This document shows positions 8,351 to 16,042 of a stretch of DNA of 64,000 nucleotides, one piece after another (the stretch's first letter is position 1; each line of letters opens with the position of its first letter). Below the pieces are notes generated by a model. That model did no database searches. It saw nothing but the letters and a program-made list of their open reading frames with translations, and was not told the DNA's origin. Position numbers and translations under genes: made by a program. This DNA comes from Oxalobacteraceae bacterium CAVE-383 (GTDB lineage: Bacteria > Pseudomonadota > Gammaproteobacteria > Burkholderiales > Burkholderiaceae_D), in NCBI GenBank assembly GCA_004134995.1, contig REGP01000007.1, forward strand, positions 1 to 64,000. The letters are read 5' to 3'.

Positions 8351-9178
8351 TTAATGCACCGGCGGCGTTGTATCGCCAACGGTCACTCGCTTCAATAAGC
8401 GGCGCTGGCTGCCGTCGAAGTCTTCGCGCGCGTGGATCGTGCAGCGGTTGTCCCAGACCAGGATGTCGCCCACCTTCCAGTGATGCGCGTAGACGAATTT
8501 CTGGTTCTCGACGTGATCGCACAGCTCATCCAGCAGCGCGCGGCTTTCGTCGTCCGGCAATCCCAGGATGCGATCGGTCATCAGACGGCAAATATATAAA
8601 GCCTTGCGGCCGGTTTCCGGAATCGTCCGCACCACTGGGTGCACGGCGGTGGGCGCCTCTTCCGATAGTTTCTTGTTTTCGGTATGGGTCTGGCCGTATT
8701 CATACGTATTCAGCGCGCTCAGGCCTTCCAGTTTTTTCTTGGTCGCTTCCGGCAAGGTATCGTAGGCCAGGGTCATGTCGGCGAAACAGGTGTCGCCGCC
8801 CTTGGTCGGGATTTCGATCGCATGCAGCACGCCGGCCTTGTTCGGCACTTTCTGGTGGATGCGGTCGAAGTGAAATGTCAACTCGCCGTCCGGCAGCGAA
8901 CCCACCGTTTCGCCGTTTTCGCGGATGTTGGAGATGACCATGATCTCGGGATGCGACGCCAGCACGGATTTCTTGCGCGCATTCTCGATGGTGCCGAAGC
9001 ATTTGCCGAATTCGATCAATTGCTCTTCCGAAATCTGCGGGCCGTGCACCACCAGAACGTGGTGCTTCAGAAAGGCTTCATGCAGCGCCTGTGCGTCTTC
9101 CGGCGTGATGTGGGCGGCATCCAGGCCTTCGATGCTGGCGCCGAGGGCGGCGGCCAGCGGTGTAACGGTGATAGTCAA
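8351..9178 (-). CDS. TauD/TfdA-family Fe(II)/2-oxoglutarate dioxygenase, copy 2
   Basis: 275 residues if translation starts at TTG (9178), preceded by CAGGAGACTAAA; an upstream in-frame ATG at 9244 has no such site and would add 22 non-conserved residues. Iron ligands H103-x-D105 (FHFD) and H249 (CTIHARED). It aligns end to end with the dioxygenase at 6246 (shared RKALY, VWDNRCT-HAR and terminal RVTV blocks), so the two are paralogues. It lies 90 bases downstream of the solute-binding protein at 10321-9269. Substrate unknown. Confidence 0.85.
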   Translation of the reverse strand: MTITVTPLAAALGASIEGLDAAHITPEDAQALHEAFLKHHVLVVHGPQISEEQLIEFGKCFGTIENARKKSVLASHPEIMVISNIRENGETVGSLPDGELTFHFDRIHQKVPNKAGVLHAIEIPTKGGDTCFADMTLAYDTLPEATKKKLEGLSALNTYEYGQTHTENKKLSEEAPTAVHPVVRTIPETGRKALYICRLMTDRILGLPDDESRALLDELCDHVENQKFVYAHHWKVGDILVWDNRCTIHAREDFDGSQRRLLKRVTVGDTTPPVH

Positions 9179-9268
9179 TTTAGTCTCCTGACAATAATCA
9201 AAGCCTGCAAAATTAAACCGGATTTCTGATGAATCCTCGATCAATCGAACCTTGTATTCTCCATATGC

Positions 9269-10321
9269 TCAATTCAGTTTGTTCAGGGCCGTATAAGCCG
9301 CGTCGCAGCGTTCGATTTCCGCCCTGCTCGCCAGCGGATCGACGAACTGCAGTTTGGCGCCATTCAGCGACGACGCCAGCTTTTTGGCGGGCGACAGATA
9401 ATTCATTTTGACCATGATCGGTTGCGCATCGCTGATCATGTATTCGTAGAACAGCAGGGCGGCATTCGGATGCGGCGGGTTGCGCGAGACGCCGATGCCG
9501 TTGGAACGCGCGATCACGGGATTGAGCGCAAACCAGTCCACCGGCGCCCCTTTGGCCTTGGCCTGGTCGATCATGTAGCTATAGGCCGTCAGGCCGATCG
9601 GCACTTCGCCCGACACCACCATGTTCGCCAGCAGGGAGTGCCCGGTGCGCACCGACCAGCGGTTGCGGGTGACGATGTCGCGGAACAGCTTGGTGCCTTT
9701 TTCCTGTCCCAGCGCCCTTACTTGGCCGCAATACCAGTCGCTGTCGGTCGCTTCCACGCCCAGCAAACCCTTGAATCTGGGATCCGCCAGATCCTCATAG
9801 GACTTCGGCAGATTCTCTTTCTTGACCGCATTGGTGTTGTAGGCCTGCACCCAGGCGGTCAGGAATTGCGGCGCCCAGCCGTGATGGGCCGGCATCGCAT
9901 CGTCGATCAACTCCTTTTGCAGGCTGGAATTGACTTCCTGCAGCAGCTTTTCCTGATACAGGGCTTCCAGTTCCGGCGAGGAGATATCGACCGCATCGAA
10001 ATCCCAGCGATTGGCGCGCTTTTCGGCGACCAGGCGCTGCAGGATCTTGTCGGTCGACGCGCGCCAGATGACGATTTTTACGCCGTAGCGCCTGGTGAAA
10101 TCCTCGGTCAGCTGGGCCATGTCCTTTTCGGGGATGGAGGTATAGAAAGTCAGCGTGCCTTCCTTTTTTGCCGCTTCCGCCAAAGCCTGATGGCGGGCCG
10201 GCGCGTCGCGCAGGGCCAGATCGGCAAAGGCCGTTTGCGCCACGGCGGCTTGCATGACTGCTCCCAGAAGCACAGCGCCCAGGACGCAGCCGCCCCCGCG
10301 CAGGAAATCGCCAGCGTTCAT
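9269..10321 (-). CDS. Periplasmic solute-binding protein (Fbp/family 1 type), copy 3
   Basis: 350 residues with a signal peptide ending VMQAAVA-QTA near residue 29. Family blocks present: AAKKEGTLTFYTSIPEKD, RRYGVKIVIWRA, QAYNTNAVKKENLPKSYEDL and ADPRFKGLLGVEA. A paralogue of the proteins at 1542, 5174 and 24063. AGGAGACAGA precedes the ATG. An AT-rich perfect palindrome lies 11 bases upstream of the start. It is the first gene of a leftward pair with TauD copy 2. Confidence 0.85.
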   Translation of the reverse strand: MNAGDFLRGGGCVLGAVLLGAVMQAAVAQTAFADLALRDAPARHQALAEAAKKEGTLTFYTSIPEKDMAQLTEDFTRRYGVKIVIWRASTDKILQRLVAEKRANRWDFDAVDISSPELEALYQEKLLQEVNSSLQKELIDDAMPAHHGWAPQFLTAWVQAYNTNAVKKENLPKSYEDLADPRFKGLLGVEATDSDWYCGQVRALGQEKGTKLFRDIVTRNRWSVRTGHSLLANMVVSGEVPIGLTAYSYMIDQAKAKGAPVDWFALNPVIARSNGIGVSRNPPHPNAALLFYEYMISDAQPIMVKMNYLSPAKKLASSLNGAKLQFVDPLASRAEIERCDAAYTALNKLN

Positions 10322-10331
10322 TCTGTCTCCT

Positions 10332-10348
10332 CTTATTACTTTAATAAG
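10332..10348. promoter_or_regulatory. AT-rich palindrome at the start of the SBP copy 3 gene
   Basis: CTTATTA-CTT-TAATAAG is a perfect 7-bp inverted repeat with a 3-base spacer, 11 to 27 bases upstream of the ATG at 10321. A regulator bound here would overlap the transcription start or the ribosome binding region. The regulator is not identified. Confidence 0.4.
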
Positions 10349-10434
10349 AACATTATTTTTTTATGCTTTATTTAAACACGTATCTAAGTGTTTATGGGAC
10401 AGCATTCCAATATATAGAACTTAAAATCGGGCGG

Positions 10435-10560
10435 GGGCGTGTTGTGCGCTCAGGCGGGCGGGGTGTTGTGCGAAGTGAGGTAAAGGAGGAGGCGGCCCAA
10501 GGCCGACGGGGGACACGAACGCAGTACAACGCCCCGTTCGCCTGAGCGCACTATGCGCCC
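10435..10560 (+). repeat. Structured dispersed repeat, copy A
   Basis: The 75-base core at 10461-10535 (starts GGGTGTTGTGCGAAGTGAGG, ends GTACAACGCCCC) matches copies B and C without any indel. Inside it GGCGGCC-CAA-GGCCGAC forms the inner hairpin. The core is enclosed by arms unique to this locus: 10435-10460 pairs with 10536-10560, with GTGCGCTCAGGCG perfectly complementary and most other positions joined by G-U pairs on the plus strand. It lies between the divergent genes at 10321 and 10775. No coding role is evident. Confidence 0.8.
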
Positions 10561-10588
10561 TCTCCGTAGAATATTGTCGTACAACGTG

Positions 10589-10617
10589 TTGACAAGCCCC
10601 GATTGCTTAATTAGGCT
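10589..10617 (+). promoter_or_regulatory. Probable promoter of the peroxiredoxin/ArsR unit
   Basis: TTGACA (10589-10594), 17 bases, then TAGGCT (10612-10617). The -35 is perfect and the -10 weak, typical of an activated or modest promoter. The leader to the ATG at 10775 would be about 150 bases. Confidence 0.4.
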
Positions 10618-10774
10618 AAGTAAGAGACTGTTATACTCGGTTGAAAAATGTCATGGCGGCTTCCTTACATTCGCTCTATATTTTGATGTTTTGCCCTTTC
10701 AGGCGCGAATTCCAGTCAATTTGAGTGTAAATTCCAGTAAGACATAAAAAACGCAGCACAAATTTCGAGGCTAA

Positions 10775-11464
10775 ATGAACGAATCTGAATTCAAGGAAGA
10801 CCGGGTTTCCGAGCCGCGATCCGCGTCGGCGCCGGCTTCCATATCGATGCCGATGCTCTACGACCAGGCGCCCGAGTTCTCGGCCCGCACCACTTCGGGC
10901 GAAATCAGCTTGTCGTCCTACCGCGGCAAATGGCTGGTCCTGTTTTCGCATCCGGCCGACTTCACGCCGGTCTGCACCAGCGAAATCATCGGATTCGCCA
11001 CTTATACCGAGCGCTTCCATGAACGCAATTGCGAATTGCTGGGCCTGTCGCTGGATAGCCTGTATTCCCATCTGGCATGGATGCGCAGCATTTCGGATGA
11101 ATTCAAAGTGGATATCCAGTTTCCGCTGATCGAAGATCCCTCGATGTCGATTGCGCGCGCCTACGGCATGATCCGCTCCAACGCCACCAGCTCGGCGACG
11201 GTGCGCGGCGTGTTCCTGATCGATCCGTTCGGCGTGATCCGCTCGATCAGTTTTTACCCGACCAACGTCGGACGCAATGTCGAGGAAATCTACCGCCTGC
11301 TGGTGGCGATCCAGACCACCGATGACCAGCAGCTGCTGGCGCCGGAAGGCTGGAAACCGGGCGAGGAATTGCTGATGCCGCCGCCGACCACCTCCGGCAA
11401 TGCCAGCGCGAATGCAAGCGCCGCCAATGCGCGCACCTGGTATTTTCGGACCAAACAGCAGTAA
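10775..11464 (+). CDS. 1-Cys peroxiredoxin (AhpC/TSA, Prx6-like)
   Basis: 229 residues. Thioredoxin-fold peroxiredoxin that reduces hydroperoxides. The peroxidatic cysteine is C67 in DFTPVCTSE; the only other cysteine, C86, lies 19 residues on and is not at a resolving position, so the protein is a 1-Cys type. The C-terminal extension (about 165-229, with PEGWKPGEELLMPPP) is typical of the Prx6 branch. The first 25 residues are a low-complexity leader. The next gene is an ArsR-type regulator 45 bases downstream, suggesting a redox-responsive unit. Confidence 0.85.
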   Translation: MNESEFKEDRVSEPRSASAPASISMPMLYDQAPEFSARTTSGEISLSSYRGKWLVLFSHPADFTPVCTSEIIGFATYTERFHERNCELLGLSLDSLYSHLAWMRSISDEFKVDIQFPLIEDPSMSIARAYGMIRSNATSSATVRGVFLIDPFGVIRSISFYPTNVGRNVEEIYRLLVAIQTTDDQQLLAPEGWKPGEELLMPPPTTSGNASANASAANARTWYFRTKQQ

Positions 11465-11509
11465 AGAGAAATAAACAGCATTACTCATACAGGCATCCGG
11501 AAAACATTC

Positions 11510-12067
11510 ATGCGTAAAGTTAAATCGACCTTGTTCCAAAATCTGGAATCAGTAGCCGTGGTGCTGCGGGCGCTCTCCAATTCGAGCCGTCTGCGCATCA
11601 CCCTGGCATTGCTGCATGCCGAATTGTCGGTTGCCACGCTGGAAGAATCCCTGGAGATCAAGCAGCCGAATCTGTCGCAGCAGCTGGCGGAATTGCGCAA
11701 GGCCGGCATTCTGGAAGCCCGCCGCAGCGCGAAGTCGGTGTTTTACAGCATTGCCGATCAAAACGTGCGCGATGTGATCGCGCTGATCGCGGCCAGCATG
11801 GACAATCTGGGCGGGGTGACGCTGTCGCAGCCGGCCATCGAGGCAACGGCCGCGGCCGTCGCGGCCGCCGCCGCTGCAAGGCCGGCGCTCGACAAACCGG
11901 CGGCCAGGATGCCGGCCCGTCCGGCGGCCGCGCGCACCATATCGGCAGCGGCTGCGGCTGCCGACACGGAAGAGCAGGACAAGGCGCCGGCCGGCGCGCC
12001 GATCGCCAGGCCGTGGCAAGGCGAAGAAGCCCAGTTCGCCAAGGTCTGGCCGATGGCGCATCGCTGA
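11510..12067 (+). CDS. ArsR-family winged-helix regulator with Ala-rich tail
   Basis: 185 residues. Residues 10-100 form an ArsR-type winged helix: LRALSNSSRLRITLALL, then recognition helix QPNLSQQLAELRKAGILEAR, then the wing RRSAKSVFYSI. This resembles BigR/SqrR-type sulfur or redox sensors, but the protein contains no cysteine at all, so it cannot sense by thiol chemistry or use Cys metal ligands. Residues from about 118 to 170 are an alanine/proline-rich linker ending in a short WQGEEAQFAKVWP segment. It probably controls the peroxiredoxin before it or the SDR after it. Confidence 0.8.
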   Translation: MRKVKSTLFQNLESVAVVLRALSNSSRLRITLALLHAELSVATLEESLEIKQPNLSQQLAELRKAGILEARRSAKSVFYSIADQNVRDVIALIAASMDNLGGVTLSQPAIEATAAAVAAAAAARPALDKPAARMPARPAAARTISAAAAAADTEEQDKAPAGAPIARPWQGEEAQFAKVWPMAHR

Positions 12068-12126
12068 TGCCGCCGTGCTACCGCGCCACCGTTCTTCACC
12101 ATCGCTAGAAATTTAAGGAACATCTT

Positions 12127-12912
12127 TTGGATCTCGAACTGCAAGGGAAAGCCGCGCTCGTCACCGGCGGAAATCGCGGCATCGGCGCCGCCATCGCCGC
12201 GGAACTGGCGCGCGAAGGCGTGGATCTGTGCCTGGTGGCGCGCGACAAGGATGCCCTGGCAAGCAAGGCCGCCGAGTTGGCCGCCGAATTCAAGGTGCGC
12301 ATTATTACCGTCGCGGCGGATCTGCGGCTGGCCGATGCTGCCGATGCGGCAATTGCGGAGGCGGTGAAGGCCTTCGGCAAACTGGATATTCTCGTCAACA
12401 ACGCCGGCGCGACCGCGCGCGGCGATTTCTTCGCATTGTCCGAACAGGATTGGGACGACGGCTTCGGGCTGAAATTCCGCGCCTGCGTGCGCATGACGCG
12501 CAGCGCCTGGCCGCATCTGCGCGACGCAGGCGGATCGGCGATCAATGTCATCGGCGTCGGCGGCTGGACCGCCGAGAGCGAATTCACCATCGGCGGCTCG
12601 GTCAACGCGGCGCTGCTGCATTTCACCAAGGCGATGGCGCAGATCGGGCAGCAAGACGGCGTGCGGGTCAATGCGATCAATCCGGGCCGCATCGCCACCG
12701 AACGGCTGACCAGGAACATCAACCGCATCGCCGGCATGCGCGATATCCCGGTCGGGGAAGCGGCCGGCGAGCTGCTGCAGGCTTGCCATATCAAGCGCTT
12801 CGGCGAGCCGCGTGAAATCGGGCAGGTTGCAGCTTTTCTGGCGTCGGGGCGCGCTTCGTTCATGCAGGGGTCGCTGGTCGACGTTGACGGCGGCGAGAAA
12901 CATTCGATGTGA
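12127..12912 (+). CDS. SDR-family protein with altered active site
   Basis: 261 residues beginning at TTG 12127 after AAGGAACATCTT. The Rossmann motif TGGNRGIG (about 15-22) and NNAG (near 95) are intact. Where classical SDRs have Ser and YxxxK, this protein reads INVIGVGG and GGSVNAALLHFTKA, so the catalytic Tyr and Lys are replaced by Gly and Asn. It either uses another catalytic set or is a non-classical SDR branch. The C-terminal SDR block (RVNAINPG, GSLVDVDGG) is normal. Function unknown; its position before the Rieske operon suggests the same catabolic context. Confidence 0.75.
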   Translation: MDLELQGKAALVTGGNRGIGAAIAAELAREGVDLCLVARDKDALASKAAELAAEFKVRIITVAADLRLADAADAAIAEAVKAFGKLDILVNNAGATARGDFFALSEQDWDDGFGLKFRACVRMTRSAWPHLRDAGGSAINVIGVGGWTAESEFTIGGSVNAALLHFTKAMAQIGQQDGVRVNAINPGRIATERLTRNINRIAGMRDIPVGEAAGELLQACHIKRFGEPREIGQVAAFLASGRASFMQGSLVDVDGGEKHSM

Positions 12913-12937
12913 TTTCCCTTCCGCTGTATGCGGTGCC

Positions 12938-13047
12938 GCCGGGCGAGGCGAGATGGGGCGTTGTACTCCGTTCGTGTCCTCCGGCGGGCTGCGCCCGCCT
13001 CCCCCTTTACCTCACTGCGCACAACACCCCATCTCGCCTCGCCCGGC
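12938..13047 (-). repeat. Structured dispersed repeat, copy B
   Basis: Reverse-strand copy of the element at 10435. Core 12955-13030; read on the minus strand it has GTGTTGTGCGCAGTGAGG, the inner hairpin GGCGGGC-GCA-GCCCGCC, and ends GGAGTACAACGCCCC. The outer arms, GCCGGGCGAGGCGAGATG (12938-12955) and its exact complement at 13030-13047, are perfect and unlike the arms of A and C. It lies between the SDR stop at 12912 and the Rieske promoter. Confidence 0.8.
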
Positions 13048-13217
13048 TACGTCTTCGCTGCATCATGCATTCTCTCCGGTCCAATGCTTGGCTTGTTGTC
13101 CGCACTTGGCGCCGCATACGCTGAATTCCGCCTTGGAGTAACATCTTTATTTCGCTAATTGTCATGCCGACATATAAGCAAATCACTGAACAAGCTAGAA
13201 TCCCACCTACTTAGTTA

Positions 13218-13246
13218 TTGACTTACAGATATTCATAAAGTACATT
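13218..13246 (+). promoter_or_regulatory. Promoter of the Rieske oxygenase operon
   Basis: TTGACT (13218-13223), a 17-base spacer and TACATT (13241-13246) match 5/6 and 4/6 consensus positions. Transcription would start near 13253, inside the palindrome at 13242-13272. The interval 12913-13302 contains only repeat B, this promoter and the operator. Confidence 0.6.
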
Positions 13247-13272
13247 TATTGTTCGCTAGCGACAATAAGTGT
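13242..13272. promoter_or_regulatory. Operator palindrome over the Rieske promoter -10/+1
   Basis: Near-perfect inverted repeat centred on CGCT/AGCG: ACATTTATTGT-T-CGCT on the left, AGCG-ACAATAAGTGT on the right, with one extra T and one mismatch. It covers the -10 element and the start site, the expected place for a repressor or ligand-released regulator. No dedicated regulator gene is adjacent. Confidence 0.55.
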
Positions 13273-13302
13273 TTTGCAAATATTCCGAGACGAGAAAGAA
13301 AA

Positions 13303-14544
13303 ATGAGCGAATCTCCTGCGCAATCCGAAGGTCGGCGCTGGCCCGGCAAAGACATTTCCGCAGTGCCGTTATGGATATATAGCGATCCCGATATCTATCA
13401 GCAGGAACAGGCCAAGGTATTCGGCGGCGCGAACTGGAACTACGTCGCATTGAGCGCCGAAATTCCGAACGCCGGCGACTATGTCCGCTCCAACGTCGGC
13501 GACAAGTCGGTGGTGGTCACGCGCGGCGCGGACGGCGCCGCCAGCGTGTTCGTCAACCGCTGCGCCCATCGCGCCGCGGCCTTCGTCAAGAACGACCACG
13601 GCAACGCCAACAGCTTCATGTGCCCCTATCATCAGTGGACCTACAACCTGAAGGGCGACCTGACCGCAGTGCCGTTCCGGCGCGGCTACAAGGGACAGGG
13701 CGGCATGGGCGCGGACTTCAAGCTGGAAGAGCACGGCGCGCAGCAACTGAAAGTGCATGAGCGCCACGGCGTGATTTTCGCCGCCTTCGATCAAGACGTG
13801 GAACCGTTCGAAGATTACCTCGGCCCCAACATGCTGGGCTATTTCGATCGCGTATTCGACGGCCGCAAGCTGGAAGTGCTGGGCTACATGCGCCAGCGCA
13901 TCGATTCCAACTGGAAGCTGATGTTCGAGAACCTGAAGGACCCGTATCACGCCAGCGTGCTGCATGTGTTCCTGATCACCTTCGGCCTGTTCCGCCTCGA
14001 CCAGGAATCCGCGGTCGAAATGGACGCCACCGGCCGCCACGGCGCGCTGATCAGCCGCAGGGGCGCGCAGGCGCTGAACAACGCCACCCAGCAGATGACC
14101 AATTTCAAGAGCGACTTCAAGCTGAAGGATCCGCGCCTGATCGATGTCCAGCGCGAGTTCCCGGGCGACGTCACCGTGGTCATGCAGACCATTTGGCCCA
14201 ATGTGATCGTGCAGCAGCAGTCGAACACGCTGGCGATGCGCCATATCGTGCCGCGCGGTCCGGGCGCATTCGACCTGAACTGGACTTTCTTCGGCTATGC
14301 CGACGACACCCCGGAGCTGCGCGAACGGCGCATCCGCCAGGCCAATCTGATGGGACCGGCCGGCCTGGTTTCGGTCGACGACAGCGAAATCCTGTCGATG
14401 TCGCAGCAAGGCATTACGCCCTATCCGGAGGTCGACGCCTGCGTCGAAATGGGCGGCAAGGGCACCGAAGACACCCCGCACATGATCACCGAAGCCGGCA
14501 TCCGCGGCTTTTACAATCACTACATCAAGGTGATGGGCTTATGA
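13303..14544 (+). CDS. Aromatic-ring-hydroxylating oxygenase, Rieske alpha subunit
   Basis: 413 residues from the ATG at 13303 (AGAAAGAAAA upstream; an in-frame ATG at 13249 falls inside the operator and is unlikely). The Rieske [2Fe-2S] ligands are C87-x-H89 and C107-x2-H110 (CAHR and CPYHQW). The mononuclear iron site is D213, H216, H221 (DPYHASVLH). Catalytic subunit of an oxygenase that hydroxylates an aromatic ring using electrons from a reductase or ferredoxin; neither electron-transfer gene is in this operon. Its stop overlaps the beta-subunit start by 4 bases (ATGA), so the two are translationally coupled. Substrate unknown; length and context fit benzoate-, salicylate- or anthranilate-like acids. 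Confidence 0.9.
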   Translation: MSESPAQSEGRRWPGKDISAVPLWIYSDPDIYQQEQAKVFGGANWNYVALSAEIPNAGDYVRSNVGDKSVVVTRGADGAASVFVNRCAHRAAAFVKNDHGNANSFMCPYHQWTYNLKGDLTAVPFRRGYKGQGGMGADFKLEEHGAQQLKVHERHGVIFAAFDQDVEPFEDYLGPNMLGYFDRVFDGRKLEVLGYMRQRIDSNWKLMFENLKDPYHASVLHVFLITFGLFRLDQESAVEMDATGRHGALISRRGAQALNNATQQMTNFKSDFKLKDPRLIDVQREFPGDVTVVMQTIWPNVIVQQQSNTLAMRHIVPRGPGAFDLNWTFFGYADDTPELRERRIRQANLMGPAGLVSVDDSEILSMSQQGITPYPEVDACVEMGGKGTEDTPHMITEAGIRGFYNHYIKVMGL

Positions 14545-15017
14545 GCATTCCAACCGAACTGCGTTTCGAAATCGACGATCTGTACACCGCTTACGCCCAC
14601 ACGCTGGACGAGGCGAAATACCAGGAATGGCCGGAATATTTCATGGACGACGCCCTGTATCGCATCGTCCCGCGCGAGAATCATGTGCGCGGCCTGCCGA
14701 TCGCCACCATGCATTGCGAAAGCAAGGGCATGATCCAGGACCGCGCCTATGCGGTGGAAGAACTCAATATGGTGCAGCCGCGCGTGCTGCGCCATTTCAT
14801 TTCAGGCCTCAGGATCGAAAGCGCGGAAGGCGGGCGCATCAAGAGCGGCGCCAATTTCCTGGTGGTGCAGACCCTGTTCGAACGCATGACCGAAATTGTG
14901 ATGGCAGGCCGTTATGTCGATGAAATCGTCCGCAAGGATGGCCGGCTGCTGTTCCAGAGCCGCCTCTGCGTCTACGACTCGTCGCTGATTCCGACCTCCC
15001 TGGTGGCGCCGGTTTAG
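14541..15017 (+). CDS. Ring-hydroxylating oxygenase beta subunit
   Basis: 158 residues with the NTF2-like fold of small oxygenase subunits: conserved opening block DLYTAYAHTLDEAKYQEWPEYF and closing block LFQSRLCVYDSSLIPTS. It supports the alpha-subunit hexamer structurally and has no cofactor. Starts within the alpha-subunit stop codon (ATGA), which fits a 1:1 complex. Confidence 0.9.
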   Translation: MSIPTELRFEIDDLYTAYAHTLDEAKYQEWPEYFMDDALYRIVPRENHVRGLPIATMHCESKGMIQDRAYAVEELNMVQPRVLRHFISGLRIESAEGGRIKSGANFLVVQTLFERMTEIVMAGRYVDEIVRKDGRLLFQSRLCVYDSSLIPTSLVAPV

Positions 15018-15141
15018 GATAGCTCCGCGGCGCCCCTCATCGTGACGCGCCCGTTTCTTTCCTTTTTTTATAAAGACGTATTTGTATTGAATATCCCCTG
15101 CCGCGGGGGGCCGCATTCCCTTATCTTGAAAGCCCAGACTC

Positions 15142-16041
15142 ATGAAAATACCAGGATTAGCCGTACCGCCGCTGACGCCGTTCAACAGCGATCTGAAGGT
15201 CGACGAAGCGCTGCTGAAAGGTGAAATCGATTATGTGATCGACAGCTGCAATGCGGCCGTGGTGGTCGCCGCCGGCGTCGAAGCGCAGGAGTACCACTTC
15301 CTGACCATGGACGAGCGCAAGAACCTGATCAGCAAGACCATCGAATTCGTCGGCAAGCGCCGGCCGGTGGCAGTCGGCATTTCGCATCCGTCGTACCGCA
15401 CCGCCATCGAACTGGCCCATTTCGCCGAAAAGCAGGGCGCCGACATGATCCAGCTGCTGGCGCCGCTGCGCCCGTTCGGCGGCGAACCGACGCGCGCCGA
15501 ACTGGTGTCGTACTTCGAAATGGTGTCGCGCGAATCGTCGCTGCCGATGATGCTGTACCTGAACCCGGGGCCGGGCGCGAACGTCGACGTCAACACCACG
15601 ATCGAACTGGCGGCGCTGGACAAGGTCAAATACGTCAAGGAAAGCTCGCGCGACCTGTCGCGGGTCGGCCTGCTGATCGAACGCATCGACCAGGGCGGCC
15701 TGGCGGCCTACCTGACCACCATCCAGATGCTGTTGATCACGCTGGAACTGGGCGGTTCGGGCGCGGCCATTCCGCCGCCCGCGGCTGAACTCGGCGCCAG
15801 GATCCTGGAAGCGTTCCAGGCCGGCGACCGTGCCGAAGCGGTACGTCTGCAGCGCCAGTTTTCGTACTTCCCGTCGAAGTGGATGCATCGCGGCCTGACG
15901 CCGACAATGAAGGCTACAATGAAAATCCTGGGCCGTTCCATCGGCGAGCCGTATCCGCCTTTCAATACTTTTACCGAAGAAGAAATCGGCGCACTCACGA
16001 CTTACATTCAATCGACCGACCTCACACCAAAAGGAAAATAA
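15142..16041 (+). CDS. Dihydrodipicolinate synthase-family aldolase/lyase
   Basis: 299-residue class I aldolase. The Schiff-base lysine is K166 in KYVKESS, and Y139 in MLYLNPGPG is the partner tyrosine of the family. The family includes DapA, N-acetylneuraminate lyase and the hydratase-aldolases that release pyruvate from ring-cleavage products. Placed between an oxygenase and an enoyl-CoA hydratase/aldehyde dehydrogenase pair, a catabolic hydratase-aldolase is more likely than lysine synthesis. The gap from the beta subunit is 124 bases; the following gene starts one base after its stop. Confidence 0.82.
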   Translation: MKIPGLAVPPLTPFNSDLKVDEALLKGEIDYVIDSCNAAVVVAAGVEAQEYHFLTMDERKNLISKTIEFVGKRRPVAVGISHPSYRTAIELAHFAEKQGADMIQLLAPLRPFGGEPTRAELVSYFEMVSRESSLPMMLYLNPGPGANVDVNTTIELAALDKVKYVKESSRDLSRVGLLIERIDQGGLAAYLTTIQMLLITLELGGSGAAIPPPAAELGARILEAFQAGDRAEAVRLQRQFSYFPSKWMHRGLTPTMKATMKILGRSIGEPYPPFNTFTEEEIGALTTYIQSTDLTPKGK

Positions 16042-16042
16042 T

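Noticed and set aside
10464-10531. GTTGTGC ... GTACAAC ends of the repeat core as integron attC core sites
   Set aside because: They do not match GTTRRRY/RYYYAAC, no integrase or cassette array is present, and copies are dispersed between housekeeping genes in both orientations.
10363-10545. Short frames reading RSEVKEE and TRTxYNA through repeats A, B and C
   Set aside because: The peptide similarity follows from nucleotide conservation; the frames have different starts and ends, and the covarying inner stem changes residues freely, so selection seems to act on structure.
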